Part shown: one piece after another, positions 52,958-62,100 of the stretch | Layout: every line of letters starts with the position of its first letter | Numbering within the stretch: position 1 is the stretch's first letter | Assembly (NCBI GenBank): GCA_022570795.1 | Contig: JAKUDP010000003.1 | Coordinates: forward strand, 1,426,001 to 1,490,000 | DNA length: 64,000 nucleotides | Direction of reading: 5' to 3' | From: Sphaerulina vaccinii | Lineage: Eukaryota; Ascomycota; Dothideomycetes; Mycosphaerellales; Mycosphaerellaceae | Notes under the pieces: model-generated | What the model was told of the DNA's origin: nothing | Seen by the model: the letters and a program-made list of their open reading frames with translations, nothing else | Databases searched by the model: none | Position numbers and translations under genes: made by a program

Positions 52958-54104
52958 CGTGTTGACTGATGTGAGTGCAGAAAACTGATCTGGACCGGAC
53001 TTTGTACACGCTCGCAACAGGAATCTTTGATTACCGCAGCATTGACGCTTCCATGGTTTCGATGATGCCTCACCTAGTGTCGCGGCCAGCTGTTGGCAGT
53101 AGCAGGGCTGAAACCAAGGAGACGGCTGTCAGGATCGAGTCCTTGACCTAGGACCCTAAACTATAACAGTCGCCGTTTAGCACATCCAGCCTATTCGATG
53201 GCACCATGCTAACATAATCGGCGACTTCAGACGTCGCCGTTCCGCTGTGTATCAGGCAACGCATACCATACATCACGAGCTCTTCGAAGTGTCCGTCCGC
53301 GAAGAAGATTCAAATTACTATGCCGCTGCCTTCGTCTGCCAATGCTTCAGCATCGTCGACAGGCTTGCGGAGCTATTGAGTGGCAATCGAATACTCTGCC
53401 GTGTCTACGAAGTTGATAGCCCGGTGGACCAGGCGAGCAGTCATGATCCGAGTAGAGAGCAGACCTTGGCACCTCCCTCGCGCATACGCAAGTACTTTCG
53501 CTAATTGCTCGGCGTCATGCGTGCCTCTAGCTCTTGGTCCTATCCAGGCCTGTCTCTCGGACGGTAATACTGGCCTTTCTCGCCGAAGCAGTCCTTGCAT
53601 TGGACGGATGAGCTATCCTCCAGCGTCCGACATCAGCACGAGCACAGCGAACGAGAAAGTGGTGTGCTGGAGCGAGGCCAGCCAATGTCGCCAGCTTCTC
53701 TCCTTCGCACAACATCAGGACTACCAGCTCATCGCCTTCGCTGGCACCGAAGCCAAATGCGTATGTTCAGTATGCTGATGGCTCACCAAGTGGCATGAGC
53801 TGCATTGTCAATCGAGAAAGCCGAGCACGTGCAACATGGTACAGTACAGCGAGGTCGTCCGGGAACTTTCGATACTGCGCTCCAGCGAGGGCAGTAGACT
53901 GGAGGAGCCATAGACGTCGCTGGAGACAGTTCTAAGTAATATATCAATTGCTATTGGTGGAACCATATCTCGCTGACTCTGGCACACAACAATATATGGT
54001 TCTGTGAGGCTATGCCCACGTGGTTCATACACCACCAAAGTTATATCAAGATGAGAGCTTCTTTGTACTGAGGCCACGCCGAAGCCCTTCCACCACAAGG
54101 ACAA
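52958..54104. other. Intergenic, holding a possible reductase relic
   Basis: Apart from the relic at 53270-53600, nothing with coding character is seen in this 1.1-kb stretch. Confidence 0.4.
53270..53600 (-). pseudogene. Possible aldo/keto-reductase-like relic
   Basis: The minus strand reads A-W-I-G-P-R-A-R-G-T-H-D-A-E-Q-L and then A-I-N-F-V-D-T-A-E-Y-S, similar to the G-x-N-x-x-D-T-A-x-x-Y block near the start of aldo/keto reductases. The frame ends at a stop (53373) and continues as D-D-A-E-A-L-A-D-E-G after it. The rest of the barrel is absent. This is a short fragment and the match is by eye only. Confidence 0.3.
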
Positions 54105-54704
54105 ATGTCGTCGCCGCCGCCTTACAGCGAGACCGATCCAACTCCGGGTCCACAATCCCGCAACGCACAAGACTCAAATGCAGAGTTCGACGCAGCACTT
54201 GAGAGACTTAGAGCGCTTGATCGAGGAGATGCACTACGTCAACAACTTCCCTCCGAAATGAACATGTAAGCTACTCAAGAAACAGAACGAGCAGTCAGTC
54301 TTCTCGCCACAACTCAACAACGCAACTTCAGAAATCTTGAACGCACGATGAGTGAGCTCACAGTGCAAGTCTCGCGTCTAGCAGCTCAAACGCAGACCAC
54401 GAATGCCAAGATTGCGGCACTCACAGCACGCACACAAGACATGCAAGCGGTTATTGCGACCGTCGCAGCTCAGACATGGACTATGGAAGCGAGCATTGCG
54501 ACACTTACAGCTCAATCACAAACTACACGAGAGCGTACTCTGACAGGCACAGAGAAACCGTCTCGATATCGCCAATCGGTTGCCAGGGAGAACTCGACTC
54601 GGGATCGCCAACGCGAACAGCCCGGGTATCATCGATCTAGCGATGAGATAGATTCAATCAGGAAGAAGTTCAAGAGTCAAGGAAGACAGTATAAGCCAAG
54701 TTAA
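54105..54704 (+). CDS. Hypothetical coiled-coil protein with internal repeats, probable two exons
   Basis: ATG 54105 opens M-S-S-P-P-P-Y-S-E and runs to TAA at 54267-54269, then the same frame continues to 54704. A 66-nt intron (54266-54331, GTAAGC donor, TTCAG acceptor) removes the stop and keeps frame, giving 177 residues; the branch site is weak. Otherwise TAA would be a nonsense mutation. The centre has a repeated pattern A-A-Q-T-x-T-x-x-A-x-I-A-x-L-T-A (three or four copies of about 21 residues), likely a long coiled coil. The C-terminus is basic. No family recognised. A PPPY motif lies at the N-terminus. It is the last protein gene before the tRNA-like array. Confidence 0.5.
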
Positions 54705-55119
54705 GCGTGCTCTACTTGGACATGCGCATTCTCACGCCAAGCGAAAGCGAGGCTCAATTTGGCGACCACCGGTGGAGTAGTCAATTGCAATGCGCCACGA
54801 TATGAGATCGGGATTGTATCGACACTGGTCTGTCCAAGCCCCCTGTCTAGCAGCCTCGCTTAAGATGCAAACCGCCCGCAGTCTCTAGAATCGGCATCTG
54901 AATACAGTGTTCATAAGTAACCTCACCCAATCTCGACAACACTCAACTCGCTACATGCTAGCCATGCTTGTGCTCCCCATGGCATAGTCTATACATAAGT
55001 ACCAGAGACCTCCTAAGTGACTCAGTTACACTTGGCGGCTTCGATCGAGTGAATGCCCAAGTCAGTTTCCTGACTGGCCCCGGTACCTTATATGCATAAC
55101 TTGGAGAAGCTGATTACTA
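54705..55119. other. Intergenic leader of the tRNA-like array
   Basis: 415 bp without coding evidence. A TATA-like stretch (TTATATGCATA, 55088-55098) precedes the first array unit by about 25-30 bp. Confidence 0.4.
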
Positions 55120-55121
55120 AC

Positions 55122-55266
55122 AGCCGTTGGGCTTAGTGGTGAAGCTGTAAGACGCTCGTTCAGCGAGTGCTTGTGATAGTGTCCTTGATTGGTATCCCAC
55201 AGCTGACGATACGTATCCGCGTGGTAGGATGCCTCATGCGAACCATTAGGTTGAGGCGGTTGTTTT
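55122..55266 (+). ncRNA. tRNA-like array unit 1
   Basis: A-box-like GGCTTAGTGG near 55130. Perfect 6-bp hairpin CGCTCG / CGAGTG (55153-55169) with loop TTCAG. T run 55263-55266. The upstream TATA-like element is at about 55088. Confidence 0.5.
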
Positions 55267-55333
55267 GTCTTTTGTCCTTCACCAAGGGCAATTGAAGGGT
55301 TATCTAGGTTTAGGAACGAGGGTTATTCAACAG

Positions 55334-55473
55334 TCGTCCGGAGCCTCCATGGCTCAGTCAGTAAGTCGCTGGCATAGCTGGTGCTTGACATATGCAGGAA
55401 CGAGCTCGCTACAAGACAATGTCTTGGTTGTAGTTAGGCAATCTCGATAGCCTAGGGCGAGGGCGATTGTTTT
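55334..55473 (+). ncRNA. tRNA-like array unit 2
   Basis: A-box-like TGGCTCAGTCAG near 55350. Hairpin CGCTGG / CTGGTG (55367-55383), loop CATAG. B-box-like GAACGAGCTC near 55398. Second hairpin CAAGAC-AAT-GTCTTG near 55412. T run 55470-55473. Confidence 0.5.
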
Positions 55474-55563
55474 GCCTATTACTCTATCTTTTGTTCCTTT
55501 TGAGTAGGGCCAGAGCAGCATAGTAGCTTTCATATATGACCTCGTCTAGACTATCTTTCACCA

Positions 55564-55705
55564 GTCGTCCAAGCCTTCGTGGCTCAGTCGGTAAGTCGCT
55601 AGCGCAGCTGGTGCTTGACATGTACAGAATCGAGCTGGCTACAAGACAATGTCTTGTGTTCAAATCCTCGGCGTCCTCATAGTCTAGGCCAAGGGTAATT
55701 GTTTT
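55564..55705 (+). ncRNA. tRNA-like array unit 3
   Basis: A-box-like TGGCTCAGTCGG near 55580. Hairpin CGCTAG / CTGGTG (55597-55613), loop CGCAG. Same CAAGAC-AAT-GTCTTG hairpin as unit 2, then B-box-like GTTCAAATCC near 55659. T run 55702-55705. TATATG lies about 30 bp upstream. Confidence 0.55.
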
Positions 55706-55796
55706 GCCTATCTCCTTGCCTTTTGCACCTTTCTGATAAGAAGCAGGGCAGCATATTGGCTTATATATACGACCTCGTCTAGACTACCCATTAACA

Positions 55797-55945
55797 GTCG
55801 TCTAAAGCCTTCGTGGCTTAGTTAGTAAGTCGCCGGCATTGCTAGTGCTAGACACCAATGACCTTGTCCATAGGCTGTAACTATCACAATAATAGTTTGC
55901 CTGATCTGGAACGTTCTCAATGTCAGTTGCAACGGCGATTGTTTT
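55797..55945 (+). ncRNA. tRNA-like array unit 4
   Basis: A-box-like TGGCTTAGTTAG near 55814. Hairpin CGCCGG / CTAGTG (55831-55847) with one mismatch. T run 55942-55945. TATATATAC lies about 35 bp upstream. The downstream half has diverged from units 2 and 3. Confidence 0.45.
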
Positions 55946-56070
55946 GCCACTTCTATATCCATCGATCCAGTCCTAATGTGATTATTTTTGCTCTGCTCAA
56001 CAGTCCTCGCAGTCCATTTTGCACAAACCAAAAGCAGAACATTCCATAAAAAGGCAAAAGAATGTAACCT

Positions 56071-56184
56071 GGACGATGAACGGATCGAACACTCGCCTGC
56101 AACATAGCCACTAGGACTTACAGGCAGAGTTGCCTCCGCCATGCCCAGAAGTGGTGTGCCGTGCTACCAGTGCACTAATCGTCC
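56071..56184 (-). ncRNA. Inverted tRNA-like member with closed acceptor-type stem
   Basis: On the minus strand the 5' end GGACGAT pairs perfectly with the 3' end ATCGTCC (7 bp), followed by A as discriminator-like base. A D-arm-like hairpin GTGC-ACTGGTA-GCAC and a T-arm-like hairpin GAGTG-TTCGATC-CGTTC are present. Both internal Pol III boxes are good (TAGTGCACTGG and GTTCGATCC), and TTCTTTTGCCTTTTT follows. The middle is about 66 nt, far longer than in a plain tRNA, with an 8-bp GCCTGTAA / TTGCAGGC stem. A GTA (Tyr)-type anticodon arm with an intron can be drawn, but it leaves too short a variable loop. It could be an intron-bearing tRNA, a tRNA pseudogene or a tRNA-derived small RNA. Confidence 0.55.
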
Positions 56185-56376
56185 TGTAAAGAAAGTGGCC
56201 TTGGGGGTTGCTCGTGTTGTGTGAAAGAGACTGTTAGATAGTTGTATATGAATGTCCAATGTGACCGGTGTGGTCGTTAGCAGATTACTCCTAAGCACCA
56301 GGTCTGCTGCTCAGCTGTTGCTCTTCTAGGCCCAAGTAAGGTGCATATGCACTGAAACATCTTGTACTCGCAATAG

Positions 56377-56515
56377 TCGCCCATGGTCTAGTGGTCTGAC
56401 TAGTAAGTCGTCGACGTAGCTGATGCCTGTTCAAACGGCTCATATGGATAGCGTCCGAGTGAAATGGCTTGTACTTCTTGCCAGGAAGTCACTGCCTCCC
56501 AATGGCGATCGTTTT
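56377..56515 (+). ncRNA. tRNA-like array unit 6
   Basis: A-box-like TGGTCTAGTGG near 56384. Hairpin CGTCGA / CTGATG (56409-56425), one mismatch. B-box-like TGTTCAAACGG near 56428. T run 56512-56515. Confidence 0.5.
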
Positions 56516-56588
56516 GCCTCCTCATTTTGCTCGCGGACATGCAGTAAAAGTTGCATTCATATACGTCGACCACCCCACCTTCACAACA

Positions 56589-56733
56589 GTCGTCCATAGT
56601 CTAGTGGTCTGACCAGTAAGTCGTCAGTATAGCTGATGCTAGGCATTTCGAGCTCTGAAGTGTCGATGTACCAACCTCTCTATATCGATCTTTCGCTCTG
56701 GAGTGCTGAACCACTTGGCAAGGCGATTCTTTT
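56589..56733 (+). ncRNA. tRNA-like array unit 7
   Basis: A-box-like TAGTCTAGTGG near 56597. Hairpin CGTCAG / CTGATG (56622-56638), fully paired, loop TATAG. B-box-like TTTCGAGCTC near 56645. T run 56730-56733. CATATACG lies about 30 bp upstream. Confidence 0.5.
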
Positions 56734-56816
56734 GCTCTTTCTTTTCTTCTTCTCTTCTCATCTTCGTAGTTTGTCTGGACATCTATAGACGAGTAAGAAT
56801 CGTTCCTGCTCAATGG

Positions 56817-56948
56817 TCGTCCATAGTCTAGCGGCACAGCCTGTAAATCGTCAGCGAGTCTGATGTCAGGCCTTGGCATCACATCGACTACAGTTGAAGA
56901 GATTAAGCTTCTCTCTGCTCGGTGGTGTCGCTCACGGGCGATTATTTT
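56817..56948 (+). ncRNA. tRNA-like array unit 8
   Basis: A-box-like TAGTCTAGCGG near 56824. Hairpin CGTCAG / CTGATG (56849-56865), fully paired, loop CGAGT. T run 56945-56948. CTATAGACG lies about 35 bp upstream. Confidence 0.5.
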
Positions 56949-57030
56949 GCATCGTGCATGTGCACTTTTGCATATTTCCATTCATGCTATCTTATCATCA
57001 CCTCACTGCAACTCACGTAACTCATATATC

Positions 57031-60000
57031 TCATCCAGGCTCATCTCTCGTCAAAAACACCTCCAACACTTCAACTCTCCTCTTCTCCTGCACCCCTCTA
57101 CTCTTTTCAACCCCTGCTGGTAGCCTGATGACAATAGGCGCGAACACTTCTGCCAGAGCTCGTGCATTCTTACCCCCAATACCATTAGCAATGGTCGGTG
57201 CCTTGCCCTTCCAAGTGGCGATTCTCTTCAGCCCACCAAAGGCCTTCTTGGTCGGGCTCAAAGGCCCCGCAGCGCTCATGTCGTCGAAGCCAAGACGTTT
57301 GTTTCCCGAGACCTCTTGGATCATTCGTTCTAGCATGCTCGTGATCAGGACGAAACTAATGCTGTGGCTCGGACTTGTCGAAAGTAGCTCCTGGATAGCT
57401 GTGCGTTGGTCATCGTTCGAGCGTTTGCCTTTCGCTTTCTCGATACTGTTGAGATGCGCATCAATCTGTGTCCAGAGATCTGACGTAACGATGCCATCAG
57501 GCATACTTTTTAGAAAGAGTGTAAGCAGATCGCTCAGGACGTATAGTCGCTCGATTCTGGGCATGGTGTCTGGCAGGAAAGCCTCGAGGGGTAAGTCAGA
57601 GTCGAGCGCGTCGCATGCTGCACTTAGCGCGGTGTCCCAATACGGAGTGCTACGTTGCGCCCAGCATTGAGGCTCGAACGGCCAGGCTGGGTGAGTATCC
57701 CAGGGAGCTGTAGGTGGAGTGACGACACCCATACCCTCGAAGCTGGTCTTGGCAGAAGACGTGCTGGTACGCGGTGTGGTAGGAGTGGATGTGGTTGTTG
57801 GAACATCGTTCATCATCTCCCACTCGGCCACGACTCTCGTACTCAGCTCTTCTATCGCTTCCGTCAGCCTGAACAGCTCACGAGGAGCAGAGAAACGTAC
57901 GGGAAGCTCATTCTCGGTACTCTTTGCACTCGTCGCGCTCTTTGCACTTCTCGCACTCGCATTTGACAGCCGTCGATCGGTACCATCAGCAAACGCATTA
58001 GCAGCGTGCAATGTGTTCACGGCGTGTTGCGCATGCTCCTTGGCACTTTTATGGCCTGGGTTCTGTCCTTGCAGTCGGCGGATGCCACCTTCTGGGATGC
58101 GGACGAGATTGTGGATGGTCCTTGTCAGACTGCTCTCGAGCCAATGTCCGCGGATCGGTAGGAAGTGGTCGCGTCCATTCTCGATGCGTAGAACAAGGAT
58201 ATCATCAATGTCAGGCTTGCCCTTCTCATTATAATGCTGCACGTCCGCCATATCACTGATTTTGAGCTCGAGCTCGATCATGGCAGACTCACCCGGCTCC
58301 AGTGTGAGATTCTGTGAAGCAGAGGGTGCATTCGGTATCTCGATGCCTTCAATCTTGATGGTAAGCCATCGAGGTGCTATGCCGCTTTGTTCTTCGGATT
58401 CCACGGGTCTTTCGATGAAGCTGAAGTTAGCAGGAACACGACTCGTGTTGGCAATTGTGAGAGTACGGTGTTTGGCTTCCATGTACTTCACATCTCCGAA
58501 CCAGACACCTTCATCTGTTCGACCACCCGGCAGACTGTCATCTGAAGCTGCGGCTGAGGTGTGCGACTGCTTGTCTACCACAACAGTCACATTTGGTCGG
58601 CCCTCGTTCTCGGCTTTGTCCAGTTCTTTGGCACATTCGGCATGGACTTGAGCCTTGAGCTCCGGCACAACAGCATCATACTTCAGCATAAAGCTCGCGT
58701 CCAGCGGCTTGTGGTCAGAGGATAGTACTCGTTGGTGCGCTGTATAGTACTCCAGTTTGATCTCGTCTTCGAATCCTTCGCGTGTTATAACAATGGCGTC
58801 GTTGCTCTCATCTGCGGCATCATTGTATTCGTCGTACTCGTCATAGTCTCCAGCGTGTCCTCCATCGGTGTCTGGATCATAATTGTAAAGCACATCTTCC
58901 TCTGAAGCAGCTTGATCGACGCCACTTGCTCTCATCTCCTCGTCCTTCTTCCGAGCAGCCTCTTCTTCGCGCATTTTGGCTTCATATGCCAACTTGTCCT
59001 TGCGCGTACGAAACAAGATACGGTCGCACCAAGATGGCGCTCGTTTCTTCTCAGAACTGTCAAAGACACCTACGCTTCCCGCATCATACTTGTAGGTCGG
59101 CAAGAAAGTGATTGGTCCTTCTTTCCAGCCATCGTGGAAAGCCTTGCGCTTGTCCATCTGCTGTCGCAGCTCATCGTGTGGCAGAAGTGAGTCCAAAGTA
59201 GTCTGCAATGAAGTCGGATCATCCTTCGCCTGAACCTCATCAACAAGTGTTTCGTACTCCGAAGGGTCGTCCAACTTGAGGCGGTCAATGACCGATTCGG
59301 TTGCCTCTTTTACTTCGTCCTCAATCTTCTTCGCTGCCGGCTGACTGAGGTCATACTGATTTCGCGTGTGCAGCATGAGCAGTCTTCGCACATCATCGCC
59401 TGGTATGCCGTCCATCCTGAAGTTGAGATCACCACACCAGAAAGCAAAGTCTTCATCTCCAATCATCTCACCTGCAGTTTGGCGAAGGTCCATGGCATCC
59501 TGAATCGGCTCGAACTTGGTTCTTTGTAGGATCTGCTGAGTGTCCCATATCCTACGATCGAGAGCAGCCTTGTCCGCGCCGGCTGCAAGGTGGCTGTTTA
59601 CGAAGACTAGTCTTGTGGTATCTCCCAGCACGAGACGAGCAGTCACGGCTCCTTTGTTGCCCATGTAGCCAAACACGCCAGTACCAACACTAGTTGTGCT
59701 GACAGCTTTGACATCCCTGGCCACGTCTGGCGAAGCGTAGATCAGAAGCAACAGTCCTAATAGCTGCTGTTCTGCGACCAATTGATATCCTTGCGGAAGA
59801 GCCTCTTCCATTGACTCCTTCCACTTGTTGGCAGCCGCCGGGTCGGTATAGGGCCGTAGAGCTTCGCCAACAGCAGTAATATCGACAACCTCCTGCAGAC
59901 CTAGAACATAGAGTCCAACATCCTCATCGTGAGGCAGAACTGACTCGTCTCCTTTAGGTAGAGTCTCTTTCTTCTTCTTGTATCTGGCCTCCTGCTCCGT

Positions 60001-60366
60001 AGCATCTTCCACTACTGCTGTCCTGTCTTCAGCATTGGTGGCACCGGTAAGAGCATCTGCTACACCCTTTCCGCCGACAAACCAGCCTCCCACATCCTTC
60101 TCGGTGCCTTTGAAAGCTGCGACGTTCCACGTTCCGACCTTGATCCGGACATGTTTAGGTCGAACATACTCAGTCCTTCTCGCGTATACTGCTTGAGAGA
60201 GACTCTGGAAGGTCACCTCGTTGTCTTCGTCCTCGGCCTGAACTTGTCCGTCGTAGTTGTCGCGTGGAATGGGAGTAGTTGGGAATGCTCCGGGGACATC
60301 TTGCATGAGACTTGAATTGCTGGCAGAGGAGAGACCTCTCGTGTGTCGCGTGGTAGTGGTCGACAT
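57031..60366 (-). CDS. Inositol polyphosphate 5-phosphatase, OCRL/INPP5B type
   Basis: From ATG 60366 the product has 1111 residues, with no intron needed. The 5-phosphatase domain (about 75-580) has every catalytic block: G-T-W-N-V-A, G-L-Q-E-V, N-S-H-L-A-A-G, F-W-C-G-D-L-N-F-R-M-D, P-T-Y-K-Y-D, A-P-S-W-C-D-R-I-L-F and S-S-D-H-K-P-L. An acidic, Tyr/Asp-rich insert precedes the last block. An ASH-type beta domain follows (T-L-T-I-A-N-T-S-R-V-P-A-N-F-S-F). The C-terminal third is a RhoGAP-like helical domain, the OCRL arrangement. It removes the 5-phosphate from PI(4,5)P2 and related lipids, controlling endocytic and Golgi membrane identity. The GAP-like part probably lacks GAP activity, as in OCRL; I did not verify an Arg finger. 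Confidence 0.9.
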   Translation of the reverse strand: MSTTTTRHTRGLSSASNSSLMQDVPGAFPTTPIPRDNYDGQVQAEDEDNEVTFQSLSQAVYARRTEYVRPKHVRIKVGTWNVAAFKGTEKDVGGWFVGGKGVADALTGATNAEDRTAVVEDATEQEARYKKKKETLPKGDESVLPHDEDVGLYVLGLQEVVDITAVGEALRPYTDPAAANKWKESMEEALPQGYQLVAEQQLLGLLLLIYASPDVARDVKAVSTTSVGTGVFGYMGNKGAVTARLVLGDTTRLVFVNSHLAAGADKAALDRRIWDTQQILQRTKFEPIQDAMDLRQTAGEMIGDEDFAFWCGDLNFRMDGIPGDDVRRLLMLHTRNQYDLSQPAAKKIEDEVKEATESVIDRLKLDDPSEYETLVDEVQAKDDPTSLQTTLDSLLPHDELRQQMDKRKAFHDGWKEGPITFLPTYKYDAGSVGVFDSSEKKRAPSWCDRILFRTRKDKLAYEAKMREEEAARKKDEEMRASGVDQAASEEDVLYNYDPDTDGGHAGDYDEYDEYNDAADESNDAIVITREGFEDEIKLEYYTAHQRVLSSDHKPLDASFMLKYDAVVPELKAQVHAECAKELDKAENEGRPNVTVVVDKQSHTSAAASDDSLPGGRTDEGVWFGDVKYMEAKHRTLTIANTSRVPANFSFIERPVESEEQSGIAPRWLTIKIEGIEIPNAPSASQNLTLEPGESAMIELELKISDMADVQHYNEKGKPDIDDILVLRIENGRDHFLPIRGHWLESSLTRTIHNLVRIPEGGIRRLQGQNPGHKSAKEHAQHAVNTLHAANAFADGTDRRLSNASARSAKSATSAKSTENELPVRFSAPRELFRLTEAIEELSTRVVAEWEMMNDVPTTTSTPTTPRTSTSSAKTSFEGMGVVTPPTAPWDTHPAWPFEPQCWAQRSTPYWDTALSAACDALDSDLPLEAFLPDTMPRIERLYVLSDLLTLFLKSMPDGIVTSDLWTQIDAHLNSIEKAKGKRSNDDQRTAIQELLSTSPSHSISFVLITSMLERMIQEVSGNKRLGFDDMSAAGPLSPTKKAFGGLKRIATWKGKAPTIANGIGGKNARALAEVFAPIVIRLPAGVEKSRGVQEKRRVEVLEVFLTRDEPG

Positions 60367-60701
60367 GGTATAGCTCCAGTATAGCTTCAGTGAACTCAAT
60401 CGTGAATAGTGCTACGCCAGAGATGGACCTGGCAGTAGCTGGAGTATATCATTGTATACTCTGCTCATATGCTATAGACTGTCACTCCTGTCGCTTGAGA
60501 GGCAGTCGAGAGTCGAGGGGTGGGCAGTGCAAGCCATGCCATGATGATGAAAGACGTCTAGACCTCGAGGAGAGGCATAGTTCTAGCAAGGAGAAACATC
60601 GATGTTATGTCATAAATAAGCTTTCTCACATGCAGTGCACAACATCGACATCAAGATTAACCACGTACATCAACTCAGCATCCACTATCTTCTTATCGAT
60701 C

Positions 60702-61772
60702 ATGCCTCCTCGAAGCAAAAAGGCCCGTCAACCCTCCGCGCAACCAGCAGTTAGCGACTACGAATCCGACACGGCCGCCAACTTCACCGACACGGCACCC
60801 ATCATCCCTCCACCTCCCGCCCGCAGTCCAGACGAGCTCAACTTACTAGTCCTCCGCCGCTGGCAACCCCAAGTCGCTTCAATCCTCGAGATTGCGCCCT
60901 TCGCCGTCCTCTACCTCTTTAGTACCGAAACACAAGGCTGGGAGAAGGTGGAAGTACAAGGCTCGCTGTTCGTATGTGTACTGAAGAATGGCGGGTATAA
61001 GCTTGTAATCTTGAACAGAAAAGGTTTGGAGAACTGGGAGTTCGATCTGAAGACCGAAGATGCCATACAAGTAACTAGCGAATACGTGATTGTGCAGAAG
61101 GAGGATCAGGAAGGAGTGGAGCAGATTTATGGTATTTGGATCTTCGAAGAGAAGGGTGGGAATACGAGGGAGAAATTGGGGAATGTGATTCTGGGATGTG
61201 CGAGGGAGGTTGAGGCGTTGAGTGCGGAAGGATATGATCCTGAAGATGGTGGATATGGCAACGAAGGCGAAGAGGAGATTGTGGAAGGGTATGATAGGAC
61301 GTATGCGGAGGAATATGAAAGTCAGCAGCGCGAGGAGATGAATGGATTGGACGCACAGCAGGAAGTCTGGCCCAGACAAGAGACTCCGAGACAGACATAC
61401 GAAGTGCGACAACCACCTCAGGCGCAAGCACAGCCTCAAGGGCAGTCAATAGATGTGGCGACACTATTCGCGAGACCGAGCGTATCGGAAGCACAACCAC
61501 AATTACAGCCGCCGCCGACAGAAGTCAACATCAACGGCATGACTTTCACAAGCGCGCCTTTCGCAGAAGAGCGATTAGCAGCTGCGAGCGAACCACGATT
61601 TCCTAGGACAGCTGATACAGACTTCTTCAGAGGAACAGGTCCGCCTGCAAATCCACCTCAGCAGGCACAACAGAAATGCACTTCTGAACCTGTTCAAGAA
61701 CGTGAAGTAGAATTCTCGGGACAGCTTTCACTTTTGAGGATCACTACACCACCATCACTTTTGGAGCATTAG
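60702..61772 (+). CDS. DCP1: mRNA-decapping enzyme subunit DCP1
   Basis: ATG 60702 gives 356 residues; the open frame upstream has an unlikely Cys/His-rich composition and is treated as leader. Residues about 45-165 form the EVH1-like DCP1 domain (L-N-L-L-V-L-R-R-W-Q-P, A-P-F-A-V-L-Y-L-F, W-E-K-V-E-V-Q-G-S-L-F-V, Y-K-L-V-I-L-N-R and I-Y-G-I-W-I-F). The C-terminal 190 residues are Gln/Pro-rich and disordered, including a short V-A-T-L-F motif. DCP1 activates DCP2 to remove the 5' cap of mRNAs in cytoplasmic P-bodies. The gene is divergent from the 5-phosphatase gene. Confidence 0.9.
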   Translation: MPPRSKKARQPSAQPAVSDYESDTAANFTDTAPIIPPPPARSPDELNLLVLRRWQPQVASILEIAPFAVLYLFSTETQGWEKVEVQGSLFVCVLKNGGYKLVILNRKGLENWEFDLKTEDAIQVTSEYVIVQKEDQEGVEQIYGIWIFEEKGGNTREKLGNVILGCAREVEALSAEGYDPEDGGYGNEGEEEIVEGYDRTYAEEYESQQREEMNGLDAQQEVWPRQETPRQTYEVRQPPQAQAQPQGQSIDVATLFARPSVSEAQPQLQPPPTEVNINGMTFTSAPFAEERLAAASEPRFPRTADTDFFRGTGPPANPPQQAQQKCTSEPVQEREVEFSGQLSLLRITTPPSLLEH

Positions 61773-62100
61773 GATGACTATTACGACTCATTGAGATACC
61801 CCCAGGACTTATGTAGCTACAGACCAGAGCTACCGTTGTATACCATCGAGCTGTCTCAACCGCACATCTCGCACCAATCGTGTACGCACCTGCTACACGA
61901 TACCTCCACCCGTCGCAGTCGAGCAGCTCTGTGGCAAGAAAGAGACAGCATTGCACGCGCTAGCGCCAGCATCAACAGGATTGCCAATGAGGATACCTGT
62001 ATAGCACAAATGCGCAGCATTGATACCCTGCGCAGTGCCCGCTCCACCAAGACCCAATCCAAGTGTAGAGTCATTACACTCCTAGAGTCCAGAGTCAGCG
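61773..62100. other. Intergenic between convergent DCP1 and lipase genes
   Basis: 328 bp holding two 3' regions. No further feature. Confidence 0.4.

Larger units (their letters stand above)
55120..56950 (+). repeat. Tandem array of tRNA-like units, about 220-bp period
   Basis: Seven plus-strand units and one inverted member fill the space between a coiled-coil gene and the 5-phosphatase gene. Hairpins of the plus units start at 55153, 55367, 55597, 55831, 56409, 56622 and 56849, that is at spacings of 214, 230, 234, 578, 213 and 227. Each unit has a CGTCC-type lead-in, an A-box-like block (TGGCTCAGTCGG or TAGTCTAGTGG), GTAAGTCG, a CGNNNN-N5-CTRRTG hairpin and a GCGATTNTTTTGC end. Spacers between units 2-3 and 3-4 are also alike (GGGCAGCAT...GACCTCGTCTAGACTA), proving tandem duplication. 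The spacers have TATA-like words. No protein gene explains the region. Confidence 0.7.

Noticed and set aside
56071..56184. Calling this a tRNA-Tyr(GTA) gene with intron
   Set aside because: A TCTGC / GCAGG anticodon stem around C-T-G-T-A-A can be drawn, but it leaves one base for the variable loop and about 25 unexplained bases before the stem. Kept as tRNA-like only.
55120..56950. CRISPR-like array
   Set aside because: Periodic, but units are about 220 bp, diverged and structured, and the genome is clearly fungal.
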